Assembly: GCA_900546465.1 (NCBI GenBank)
Contig: URCX01000126.1
Coordinates: 1 to 5,594 of the forward strand
Direction of reading: 5' to 3'
From: an uncultured Bacteroidota bacterium
Lineage (GTDB): Bacteria; Bacteroidota; Bacteroidia; Bacteroidales; P3
Length of the DNA stretch: 5,594 bases
Below, piece after piece: positions 1-5,594 of the stretch. A model generated the notes under the pieces. That model did not search any database, was not told the origin of the DNA, and worked only from the letters and a program-made list of their open reading frames with translations. The translations under genes and the position numbers were made by a program. Each line of letters begins with the position of its first letter. Positions within the stretch are counted from its first letter, which is position 1.

Positions 1-436
1 AGACATACTCATACTCGACGAAGCCACCGCCTCTCTTGACACAATCAGTGAGAGGTACATACAGGAAGCCATAGACGCAATCTGCAAAGACCGCATTATC
101 ATCACCATAGCCCACCGCATTTCCACCATAAGGCACTATCCGCACATCGTCGTCATGAACCAAGGCGAAATCCAAGCCATCGGCATACACGAAAAACTGA
201 TACACCGCAACGAACTCTACGCCTCACTCTGCCGCTTGCAGAACATAGAACCCGAACCGGTCAAGACCTCCACTCCTACCCTTGTCGAAGAACAAGAAAA
301 CAAAGAAGAAGTAAGCCAAACCGCCACAAAAGAAACAACTGACAGCGAAGAAAGCACATCAAATACTGCCGAAGAAACCCAAACAAACACCGCTGAAACA
401 CCGACCGCCGCAACAGAAGACCCAAAAGTCGATTAA
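1..436 (+). CDS. ABC transporter ATP-binding protein, C-terminal end (5' truncated by window)
   Basis: The reading frame is open from base 2 and ends at TAA 434-436, giving 144 visible residues. It begins inside the nucleotide-binding domain: Walker B is DILILDE with catalytic Glu at visible residue 7, followed by the D-loop ATASLD (8-13) and the H-loop ITIAHR with the switch His at 38. A typical closing segment follows (VVMNQGEIQAIGIHEKLI, about 50-67). In ABC exporters this domain hydrolyses ATP at the cytoplasmic face to drive transport. EATASLD and the G-x-H-x-x-L ending fit fused permease-ATPase exporters, but the membrane part lies outside the window, so substrate and domain order are unknown. 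Residues 83-144 form a 62-residue tail made mostly of Thr, Glu, Ala, Ser, Pro and Lys, with no aromatic or Cys residue, probably disordered; most exporters end near residue 82 here. Codons end in C more often than in the next two genes. The family call is firm; the subfamily is not. Confidence 0.92.
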   Translation, partial: DILILDEATASLDTISERYIQEAIDAICKDRIIITIAHRISTIRHYPHIVVMNQGEIQAIGIHEKLIHRNELYASLCRLQNIEPEPVKTSTPTLVEEQENKEEVSQTATKETTDSEESTSNTAEETQTNTAETPTAATEDPKVD

Positions 437-587
437 ATACTGACGAAACGAGGTTTAGATGTGGTTTGATGCTGTTTTGTTGGGGGAAATGGCAGTTTGG
501 AAATGTTTCGATTGGTGAAGCGAGAAGATTGAATCTGTGATAGAAATCATTGGATTGATAAAAATTCATCGAAAAATCCGCAAAATA
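437..587. other. Intergenic gap with no recognisable gene or terminator
   Basis: This stretch lies between the ABC transporter stop and the promoter of the small exported protein. I find no convincing + strand coding frame, no tRNA-like fold and no stem followed by a T-tract that would end the ABC transcript. The reverse-strand open frame across it overlaps the transporter tail and has no supporting features. The first part is G/T-rich and the last part A-rich. Confidence 0.5.
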
Positions 588-618
588 GTTGCGACAAAAA
601 AAAATTGTCGTATATTTG
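588..618 (+). promoter_or_regulatory. Predicted Bacteroidota-type promoter for the small exported protein
   Basis: A -7 element TATATTTG at 611-618 fully matches the Bacteroidota TAnnTTTG consensus. A -33-like GTTG (588-591; three of four bases of TTTG) lies 19 nt upstream of it, within the known 19-21 nt spacing. Transcription would start a few bases after 618, giving a leader of about 60 nt before the ATG at 685. The spacer is not random: it is filled by an inverted repeat (separate entry). This is seen by eye; no transcript data are available. Confidence 0.6.
592..610. repeat. Inverted repeat CGACAA-A7-TTGTCG filling the promoter spacer
   Basis: Perfect 6-nt arms CGACAA (592-597) and TTGTCG (605-610) flank seven A residues. 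The 19-nt element occupies exactly the gap between the -33 and -7 boxes. A second copy of TTGTCG lies at 616-621, overlapping the -7 box, 11 nt (about one helical turn) after the first. Position and symmetry suggest a protein-binding operator, but this is inference and no regulator is identified. It could be chance in A-rich DNA. Confidence 0.4.
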
Positions 619-629
619 TCGGCGAAACC

Positions 630-646
630 GTCAGACTATAGCTGAC
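630..646 (+). promoter_or_regulatory. Small hairpin in the predicted 5' leader
   Basis: GTCAG (630-634) and CTGAC (642-646) can pair as a 5-bp stem around a 7-nt loop, ACTATAG. If transcription starts just after 618, this hairpin sits very near the 5' end of the mRNA, where such stems can slow decay or affect translation. It is not followed by a T-tract, so it is not a terminator. The stem is short and may have no function. Confidence 0.3.
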
Positions 647-672
647 ATAAACAGTGTTAATTGATTTTCAGA

Positions 673-678
673 AAGGAG
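673..678 (+). promoter_or_regulatory. Shine-Dalgarno AAGGAG that fixes the start at 685
   Basis: AAGGAG ends 6 nt before ATG 685, an ideal distance. It favours ATG 685 over the in-frame TTG at 661, because starting at 661 would put this site inside the coding region and add eight residues in front of a normal signal peptide. The other starts in this window have only A-rich leaders, as is usual in Bacteroidota, so this site stands out. Confidence 0.75.
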
Positions 679-684
679 AATTTT

Positions 685-1134
685 ATGAAAGCAGGAAAAT
701 TATTCGCAGGTGCATTGATGCTTTTTGCAGGAGTGTTGTTCTTTAACGGTGCTTACTCGCAGAATATGTACGAAGGAAGAACCCAATGGTTGAAGATGAG
801 TGCCGAAGAACAAAAAGCGGCGTACCAAAAGGCGACAGGTGAGGACAAAATCAAGATTTGGAATGATAAGTTCGTGGAAACGGAGAACTTGGATTGGTCT
901 GCGGCAGAGTTGAATCATATAAAAGAAATGAGGAAGTTCATTTTCGATAATATGGGAGACTTGTTCCTCGACGGTAAGAACAAAGAGAAAGCAATGGCTT
1001 CCTTTCAGGATTTCACGGCGAAATGGATGAATGAGGGCAAAGAGAAGTTCAGATGGTCGAAAGAGTTGATGTTCCACATCGTTGCCGACACGGGCATATT
1101 TACAAACGAAATGCTGAAACAACTCAGAAGATAG
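685..1134 (+). CDS. Small exported protein of unknown function, 149 aa
   Basis: I do not recognise this protein with confidence. The ATG at 685 is chosen because of the Shine-Dalgarno at 673-678. Residues 1-25 form a clear Sec signal peptide: Lys at 2 and 5, a hydrophobic stretch at about 7-20, and likely cleavage at AYS|Q (25/26), so the mature protein has about 124 residues and should be periplasmic or secreted. There is no lipobox Cys, and the protein contains no Cys at all. The mature part is charged and looks helical, rich in Lys, Glu, Met, Phe and Trp, with a run around 41-90 (EEQKAAYQ, IKIWNDKF, AAELNHIKEMRKF). That layout is loosely like proteins labelled fulvocin C-related in Bacteroidota, but this is a weak impression from memory and does not show bacteriocin activity. 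It has its own predicted promoter and is followed by a strong terminator, so it is probably transcribed alone. Confidence 0.85.
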   Translation: MKAGKLFAGALMLFAGVLFFNGAYSQNMYEGRTQWLKMSAEEQKAAYQKATGEDKIKIWNDKFVETENLDWSAAELNHIKEMRKFIFDNMGDLFLDGKNKEKAMASFQDFTAKWMNEGKEKFRWSKELMFHIVADTGIFTNEMLKQLRR

Positions 1135-1161
1135 GTTTTTCGGCTTCGGTTCACGGTTTCG

Positions 1162-1192
1162 GTACAGTCTCAATCGGGGCTGTACTTTTTTT
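1162..1192 (+). terminator. Intrinsic (Rho-independent) terminator
   Basis: GTACAGTCTC (1162-1171) pairs with GGGGCTGTAC (1176-1185) as a 10-bp stem that includes two G-U pairs, closed by the tetraloop AATC. Seven T residues follow at 1186-1192. It lies 28 nt after the stop of the small exported protein and should separate that gene from the transporter-aguB-aguA string. Confidence 0.88.
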
Positions 1193-1282
1193 GTCTTGTT
1201 TTCGCTGGCGGCAAATGTAGTTGAAGCAAAGGCGTAATTCGTTTTTTTTTCGGAAATTTGCACTTTATTTGTGCTTGTAAGA

Positions 1283-2188
1283 ATGATGGCTGATAAAAGA
1301 ACGATTTACGGTTATGTTGCCGTGATTTTTTCGATGTTGTTTTGGGGCATCAGTTTCGTGTGGACGAAACAGTTGATTGCCGCTCACTTCCCTGTTTTCT
1401 TTATTCTCTTTGTCCGATTGGCGATTTCGGCTTTGGTATTGTTCTTTTTCTTTGCGTTGACAGGTAAGTTGGAGAAGGTAAAACGCAAGGACTTGCCGTC
1501 TTTTATTGCTTTGGCTTTCTTTGAACCCTTTATGTACTTCATAGGTGAGAATTTCAGCATGCTGTTTGTCGATGCGAGCTTTGCTTCCATAATGATTGCC
1601 ACACTGCCTGTGGTAACCCCTATCGCTCTTTGGCTGTTTAACGGAGACAAAATAAGGGGAAATCTTATTATAGGAGTATTTCTGTCCGTTGTAGGCATTT
1701 GTCTTATGAGCATGAAGAGCGATATGAGTTTCTCGATTGATATAAGAGGAGTATTATTGCTGCTTTTGGCAGTCTTTTCAGCTGCGGGATACTCGGTTAT
1801 GCTCTCTCGTCTGATTTCAAGCTACGGTCCTGTTACTATAACGAGCTATCAAAACCTGATAGGTGCGGTATTCTTTCTGCCGTGTTTCCTGTTGTTCGAT
1901 TTGAAAGCCCTGCCATATGTGCAATGGTCTCATACTACTGTTGTCTCATTGCTCTTGCTGGCTTTGCTATGCTCTTCGGGTGCATTCATATTGTACGGCT
2001 ACGGAGCGAAACTGATTTCTATGATGAAGGTAAGCGTGTTCACGAATGCGATACCTGTCGTTACCATAATATTTGCCGTAAGCATGGGTCAGGAAACACT
2101 GACTTGGCCAAAGGCTGCGGGCATATTGATTGTTGTAGGAGGATTGGTATTGAGCCAATCGGTATTAGGTAAAAAAAGAAAGATATGA
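1283..2188 (+). CDS. EamA/DMT-superfamily inner-membrane transporter
   Basis: A 301-residue protein with about ten hydrophobic helices (roughly 8-28, 35-58, 72-90, 97-119, 127-143, 155-175, 186-206, 217-239, 250-268, 277-294), arranged as two repeated five-helix halves: the EamA pattern of the drug/metabolite transporter superfamily, usually about 290-300 residues. Family-like features are FWGISFVWTK in helix 1, TLPVVTPIALWLFNGD ending helix 4 and its counterpart NAIPVVTIIFAVSMGQE ending helix 9, then the glycine-rich last helix and a basic C-terminal tail (KKRKI). Members usually export or exchange small metabolites such as amino acids; the substrate here cannot be told. The start is uncertain: ATG 1283 is chosen, ATG 1286 is equally possible, and GTG 1271 would add four residues. 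No clear Shine-Dalgarno is seen. The stop overlaps the aguB start as ATGA, so the two are very likely translationally coupled, which suggests a link to polyamine or agmatine metabolism without proving it. Confidence 0.9.
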   Translation: MMADKRTIYGYVAVIFSMLFWGISFVWTKQLIAAHFPVFFILFVRLAISALVLFFFFALTGKLEKVKRKDLPSFIALAFFEPFMYFIGENFSMLFVDASFASIMIATLPVVTPIALWLFNGDKIRGNLIIGVFLSVVGICLMSMKSDMSFSIDIRGVLLLLLAVFSAAGYSVMLSRLISSYGPVTITSYQNLIGAVFFLPCFLLFDLKALPYVQWSHTTVVSLLLLALLCSSGAFILYGYGAKLISMMKVSVFTNAIPVVTIIFAVSMGQETLTWPKAAGILIVVGGLVLSQSVLGKKRKI

Positions 2189-3048
2189 AGATAAATGTAG
2201 GTTTGGTGCAGATGAGCTGCGTCAAGGATAAGGAAAGCAACATCCGCAAGGCAGAGGAACAAATCCGCAAAGCGGCTGCAAAGGGTGCTAACATAGTTTG
2301 TTTACAAGAGTTGTTTGCTTCTCTGTATTTTTGTGATGTGGAGGATTATGCCAATTTCGATTTGGCGGAACGCATTCCCGGCGAAACGACGGAACGCATG
2401 AGTGCCTTGGCAAAGGAATTGGGAGTAGTGATAGTGGCTTCGCTTTTCGAGAAAAGGGCGGAAGGATTGTATCATAATACCACAGCGGTTTTGGATGCCG
2501 ACGGAACCTATCTCGGAAAGTACAGAAAAATGCACATTCCCGACGATCCGGGATACTATGAGAAGTTTTACTTCACGCCGGGCGACATGGGATACAAGGT
2601 TTTCAAGACCAAGTTTGCCACGATAAGCGTTTTGATTTGTTGGGATCAATGGTATCCGGAAGCAAGCAGGATAAGCGCCCTCATGGGAGCCGACATATTA
2701 TTCTACCCTACCGCCATCGGCTGGGCAATCGAGCAGGACGAAGCCACAAACAAAGAACAATATGAGGCTTGGCAGTGCATACAACGCTCACACGCCATTG
2801 CCAACGGAGTACATACTGTTTCGGTAAACAGGGTCGGCAAAGAGAGTGAAATGATGTTCTGGGGCGGCAGCTTCGTTTCCAATCCTTTCGGAACATTGCT
2901 TTACAAGGCTTCGCACACGGAGGAAGAGACGGCAGTGGTAGAGTTGGATTTGGCATTGAGCGACCATTACCGTAAACACTGGCCGTATTTGAGAGATAGG
3001 AGAATAGACTCTTACGGAAATATTTGCAAGAGATTTATTGACGAATAA
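2185..3048 (+). CDS. aguB: N-carbamoylputrescine amidase
   Basis: A 287-residue cytosolic enzyme of the nitrilase/carbon-nitrogen hydrolase superfamily. It hydrolyses N-carbamoylputrescine to putrescine, CO2 and ammonia, the last step of the agmatine route to putrescine. The catalytic Glu-Lys-Cys triad is complete: Glu42 in CLQELF, Lys115 in GKYRKMHIPDD and Cys152 in LICWDQWYPEASR. The context around Lys115 (HIPDDPGYYEKFYFTPGD) and the ICWDQW motif are typical of AguB rather than of nitrilases or beta-ureidopropionases. Length matches the family (about 290). The N-terminus MKINVGLVQM starts at the usual place, supporting ATG 2185, which overlaps the transporter stop by 4 nt. aguA, encoding the preceding enzyme of the pathway, begins 17 nt downstream, which strongly supports the assignment. 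No truncation or missing key residue is seen. Confidence 0.96.
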   Translation: MKINVGLVQMSCVKDKESNIRKAEEQIRKAAAKGANIVCLQELFASLYFCDVEDYANFDLAERIPGETTERMSALAKELGVVIVASLFEKRAEGLYHNTTAVLDADGTYLGKYRKMHIPDDPGYYEKFYFTPGDMGYKVFKTKFATISVLICWDQWYPEASRISALMGADILFYPTAIGWAIEQDEATNKEQYEAWQCIQRSHAIANGVHTVSVNRVGKESEMMFWGGSFVSNPFGTLLYKASHTEEETAVVELDLALSDHYRKHWPYLRDRRIDSYGNICKRFIDE

Positions 3049-3065
3049 CTTATTGAGAAAAGACG

Positions 3066-4100
3066 ATGAAGACACCTAAAGATTTGGGGTTTAATTTCCC
3101 TGCGGAATGGCACCGACACGACAGCACATGGTTAAGTTACCCGCATAACGAAAACTCATGGCCGGGAAAGATTGACAGCATCTTCCCAAGCTACAACCGA
3201 TTCATTGCCGAATTATCCAAAGGCGAGAAAGTAAACATAAATATAGAAGACGAGGCTTCAAAAGAGAGTGTGGTGGAAGAGCTGAGAAATTTGAAAGCTG
3301 AGCTTTCCAATGTGGTGTTTCACTTTTTCAGGACAAACGACGCATGGTGCAGAGACCACGGTCCTGCATTCGTCGTCAAAGCAAACCAGAAAGCTATTGT
3401 AGATTGGGACTATAATGCTTGGGGTGGCAAATACCCTTGCGAGCAAGACAATCTCATTCCGGGCAGAATAGCAGAGGAAGCAGGCTATGAGGTTTTCCGT
3501 CCGCACATAGTAATGGAGGGAGGCTCTATTGACGTGAACGGTAAAGGCAGCCTGCTGACCACTACCTCTTGTCTGCTGAACAAAAATCGCAATCCCTTGC
3601 TCACTCAGGCTGAAATAGAAAAGAAGTTATGCCAATACTATAATGTCGATAACGTTATTTGGTTGGGAGACGGTATCGAGGGAGATGATACGGACGGACA
3701 CATAGACGATATAACGAGATTTGTGAACGAAGATACGGTTGTAACAGCCGTTGAAAACAATCCCCAAGACGAGAATTACGAAGCCTTGCAACAGAATTTG
3801 GCATTGCTGAACAAAGCCCGTTTGCAGGACGGCAAGCAGTTGAATGTGGTAGAACTTCCGATGCCTTCGCCTGTCATTTGGGACGATACGCGATTGCCGG
3901 CATCGTATGCCAACTTCTATATTGCCAATGGCGTTGTCATTGTTCCGACTTACCGTTGCAATAATGATGAAAAAGCTCTTTGTATCTTGGAAAGCCTCTT
4001 CCCTGACAGAAGAATAGTGGGAATAGACTCCACAGACATAATATGGGGACTTGGCAGCTTCCATTGCCTCTCCCAACAAGAGCCTTCATTAAGCGAATAA
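3066..4100 (+). CDS. aguA: Agmatine deiminase
   Basis: A 344-residue cytosolic enzyme of the PAD_porph (Porphyromonas-type peptidyl-arginine deiminase) family within the guanidine-modifying superfamily. It converts agmatine to N-carbamoylputrescine plus ammonia, supplying the substrate of AguB. Key residues are in place: Asp97 in NDAWCRDHGP, Glu151 in VMEGGSID, His212 and Asp214 in DTDGHIDD, and the nucleophile Cys334 in GLGSFHCLSQQEP near the C-terminus. The N-terminal FPAEWHRHDSTWLSYPHN is also characteristic. No signal peptide is present, which separates it from the secreted peptidyl-arginine deiminases of the same fold, and adjacency to aguB settles the substrate. Length fits bacterial agmatine deiminases (about 340-370). 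ATG 3066 follows the A-rich leader GAGAAAAGACG, without a strong Shine-Dalgarno. There is a 17-nt gap from aguB and no terminator on either side, so it is read as one operon with its neighbours. Confidence 0.96.
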   Translation: MKTPKDLGFNFPAEWHRHDSTWLSYPHNENSWPGKIDSIFPSYNRFIAELSKGEKVNINIEDEASKESVVEELRNLKAELSNVVFHFFRTNDAWCRDHGPAFVVKANQKAIVDWDYNAWGGKYPCEQDNLIPGRIAEEAGYEVFRPHIVMEGGSIDVNGKGSLLTTTSCLLNKNRNPLLTQAEIEKKLCQYYNVDNVIWLGDGIEGDDTDGHIDDITRFVNEDTVVTAVENNPQDENYEALQQNLALLNKARLQDGKQLNVVELPMPSPVIWDDTRLPASYANFYIANGVVIVPTYRCNNDEKALCILESLFPDRRIVGIDSTDIIWGLGSFHCLSQQEPSLSE

Positions 4101-4119
4101 GTAAATTGAAAGAAACAAT

Positions 4120-5594
4120 ATGAGAATAAAAAGAATATTGAGCATCTTTGCATTAGGCTTGATGACTTGGTGTGCAAATGCACAGGGCGATATAGTGAAT
4201 TTAAGCGTTGCAATAAAGTATGATTCCGTGCAATCCTTGGACGGAAAATACTTTGCTGTCAAATCAAACGGCAAATGGGGCGTTGTGAAAGACAATAAAC
4301 AAATATTGGCTTGCGAGTACGATTATATAGATGCTCTTGGCGATGATGTGATAACTTTCGTACAAAACGGCAAAGCGGGCTTTGCCGATGTGGAAGGCAG
4401 GATTTTGGCAGCGGCTTCCTATCCCTTGGAACTTGAAACCTACACCGAAGACAAGACACAGCTCAATTTGTTCGATAACGGCTCTTGTGTAGTTGTGGAA
4501 AACGGCAGGTTAAAACTTATAAACAAAGAAAATCAAGCTCTTTTGGGCGACAGCCTTGAAATAATCTCGCGAATAGGAGAAGCAGTCATCGTAAAGAAAA
4601 ACGCTTTGTACGGAATGTGCAACTCAAAAGGCGAAATGACAGTCGAAGCTCAATATCAAGCCTTGGAAACCTTGGTTGCAGGAGAATTATACGCTTACCA
4701 AATTTACGGTAATGACGGTATCCCTGTTTACGGACTCTTGAACGCCGATGGCAAATACAAAAGCAAACCTCAGTTTGCAGATTTCCTTACCTTCAAAACC
4801 AAGAAAAATATATTCATCAAGGCTTATACCACCGGAGGTTCGCAGGCTCTTTTCTCCGAAAAGGGAGATTTGCTCGTACAACCTTTGTATCAGGTGATAG
4901 AACCGACGAATTATCCGAACTATTTCAACATCACCGAGAATACAAAGAAAGGAATACTCGGTGCAAACTATGTTTTATATGTAGAGCCCAAGTATGACGA
5001 AGTCCGCATACTCGTCAAGAATGATACCTTCTTCGTTGCAACTTCCGGTTTGACCTCTTACGTTTTGAATACCAAAAATCAAATTCTCGTAGAGTTTGAA
5101 GGCGTGATATTGGATTTAATTCAAGATAATCAAGGCGGTCTCAGCCTGCTTGTGGAACAGGATTTGTCCTACGGATTGTACGGAAGCAACGGCAAATGGC
5201 TTATAGAACCTCAATACGATGAAGTCATGGGTATAGTGGGTAATAATCTCTGCGTAAGGAAAGGGAAGAAATGGGGAGCGGTTGACTTTAAGAACAACAT
5301 CATCGTGGATTTCCTTTACGAGAAAGCCCGCCTATCCGATACAGAAGAGTTGATTGCCTTTTATTCATACAAGAAAGGTTCCAAGCTCCTATGCGATAAC
5401 GGCAGGATAACGGACTTCCCGAAATGCGAATCGGTATTGGCATTCGGCAATTACATAGAATACAAAGTCGATAAGAAGAAAGAACGCCTCTATTCCTCCG
5501 GAAAGAAAATCCCGGCAAACTTCCTATCCATCGGCTCTGACAAAGACGGCATAATATGTGCAAAGACGGAGAAAGGCTGGTCGTATTTCGACTC
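4120..5594 (+). CDS. Exported WG-repeat protein (3' truncated by window)
   Basis: The frame opens at ATG 4120 and stays open for 491 codons plus two bases to the window edge, so the C-terminus is missing. Residues 1-21 are a Sec signal peptide (MRIKRILSIFALGLMTWCANA|Q); Cys18 is not in a lipobox, so this is not a lipoprotein. The rest is a chain of about 13 degenerate WG (beta) repeats of roughly 36 residues, each with a short strand, an xWG-like turn, NGK- or DGK-type turns and a closing EPxYDEV-like end. Clear units are 44-70 (NGKWGVV...EYDYI), 342-369 (YGLYGSNGKW...EPQYDEV) and 376-403 (GKKWGAVDF). Others near 79, 121, 155, 191, 231, 268, 303, 412, 445 and 478 have lost the Trp or Gly. WG repeats are common in Bacteroidota exported proteins, but their ligands are mostly unknown. 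It lies 19 nt after aguA with no terminator between, so co-transcription is likely; a role in polyamine metabolism is not shown. Confidence 0.9.
   Translation, partial: MRIKRILSIFALGLMTWCANAQGDIVNLSVAIKYDSVQSLDGKYFAVKSNGKWGVVKDNKQILACEYDYIDALGDDVITFVQNGKAGFADVEGRILAAASYPLELETYTEDKTQLNLFDNGSCVVVENGRLKLINKENQALLGDSLEIISRIGEAVIVKKNALYGMCNSKGEMTVEAQYQALETLVAGELYAYQIYGNDGIPVYGLLNADGKYKSKPQFADFLTFKTKKNIFIKAYTTGGSQALFSEKGDLLVQPLYQVIEPTNYPNYFNITENTKKGILGANYVLYVEPKYDEVRILVKNDTFFVATSGLTSYVLNTKNQILVEFEGVILDLIQDNQGGLSLLVEQDLSYGLYGSNGKWLIEPQYDEVMGIVGNNLCVRKGKKWGAVDFKNNIIVDFLYEKARLSDTEELIAFYSYKKGSKLLCDNGRITDFPKCESVLAFGNYIEYKVDKKKERLYSSGKKIPANFLSIGSDKDGIICAKTEKGWSYFD

Noticed and set aside
661..684. TTG start at 661 for the small exported protein
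   Set aside because: It would place the AAGGAG site inside the gene and add eight residues before a normal signal peptide; ATG 685 is at ideal spacing.
700..1263. Long reverse-strand open frame of 187 codons opposite the small exported protein
   Set aside because: The + strand gene has a signal peptide, Shine-Dalgarno, promoter and terminator. The reverse frame has no recognisable domain or start signal and crosses the terminator stem.
1251..1282. Possible promoter or operator before the EamA gene (GAAATTTG at 1253-1260, TTTATTTG at 1264-1271, and the dyad GCAC-N7-GTGC at 1260-1274)
   Set aside because: Each -7-like box misses the consensus, no -33 box lies at the right distance, and the dyad has only 4-bp arms. 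A promoter must exist after the terminator at 1162-1192, but I cannot place it.
3627..4079. Reverse-strand open frame opposite aguA
   Set aside because: Shadow of the conserved agmatine deiminase gene; no domain or start signal of its own.
4120..4185. Lipoprotein signal for the WG-repeat protein (Cys18)
   Set aside because: The residues before Cys18 are MTW, which does not fit a lipobox; ANA|Q cleavage is a better match to signal peptidase I.
1..5594. CRISPR array, insertion sequence, tRNA, rRNA or defence system
   Set aside because: No regularly spaced identical repeats, transposase motifs, terminal inverted repeats, tRNA-like folds or defence domains were seen on either strand.

Overview
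The window looks like ordinary chromosomal DNA from a member of the Bacteroidota, probably a Bacteroidales-like species. The evidence is indirect. Two exported proteins have signal peptides ending just before Gln (AYS|Q and ANA|Q). One promoter resembles the Bacteroidota -33/-7 consensus (TTTG, about 19-21 nt, TAnnTTTG). Most starts are preceded by A-rich leaders rather than a Shine-Dalgarno sequence, and there is a WG-repeat exported protein. No species can be named from the sequence alone. All six genes are on the + strand.

Layout: (1) 1-436 is the 3' end of an ABC transporter ATPase (Walker B, D-loop and H-loop visible) with an unusual Thr/Glu-rich C-terminal tail. (2) 437-684 is a non-coding gap. 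Its right half holds a good Bacteroidota-type promoter with an inverted repeat filling the -33/-7 spacer and a small hairpin in the predicted 5' leader. (3) 685-1134 encodes a small exported protein of 149 residues with an unusually good Shine-Dalgarno, closed by a clear intrinsic terminator at 1162-1192, so it appears to be a single-gene unit. (4) 1283 to the right edge is a tight gene string: an EamA/DMT-type ten-helix transporter, then N-carbamoylputrescine amidase (aguB, ATGA overlap), agmatine deiminase (aguA, 17-nt gap) and an exported WG-repeat protein (19-nt gap) that runs off the window. No terminator is visible inside this string.

Functionally, aguA and aguB make up the two-step agmatine -> N-carbamoylputrescine -> putrescine route, with both enzymes' catalytic residues intact. 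The upstream transporter is translationally coupled to aguB and could move a metabolite linked to this route, but its substrate cannot be read from sequence. The WG-repeat protein is probably co-transcribed, with unknown function. I see no mobile element, CRISPR array, tRNA, rRNA or clearly new multi-gene system. The points most worth a second look are the promoter architecture and Shine-Dalgarno of the small exported protein, the transporter-polyamine link, and the long WG-repeat protein.
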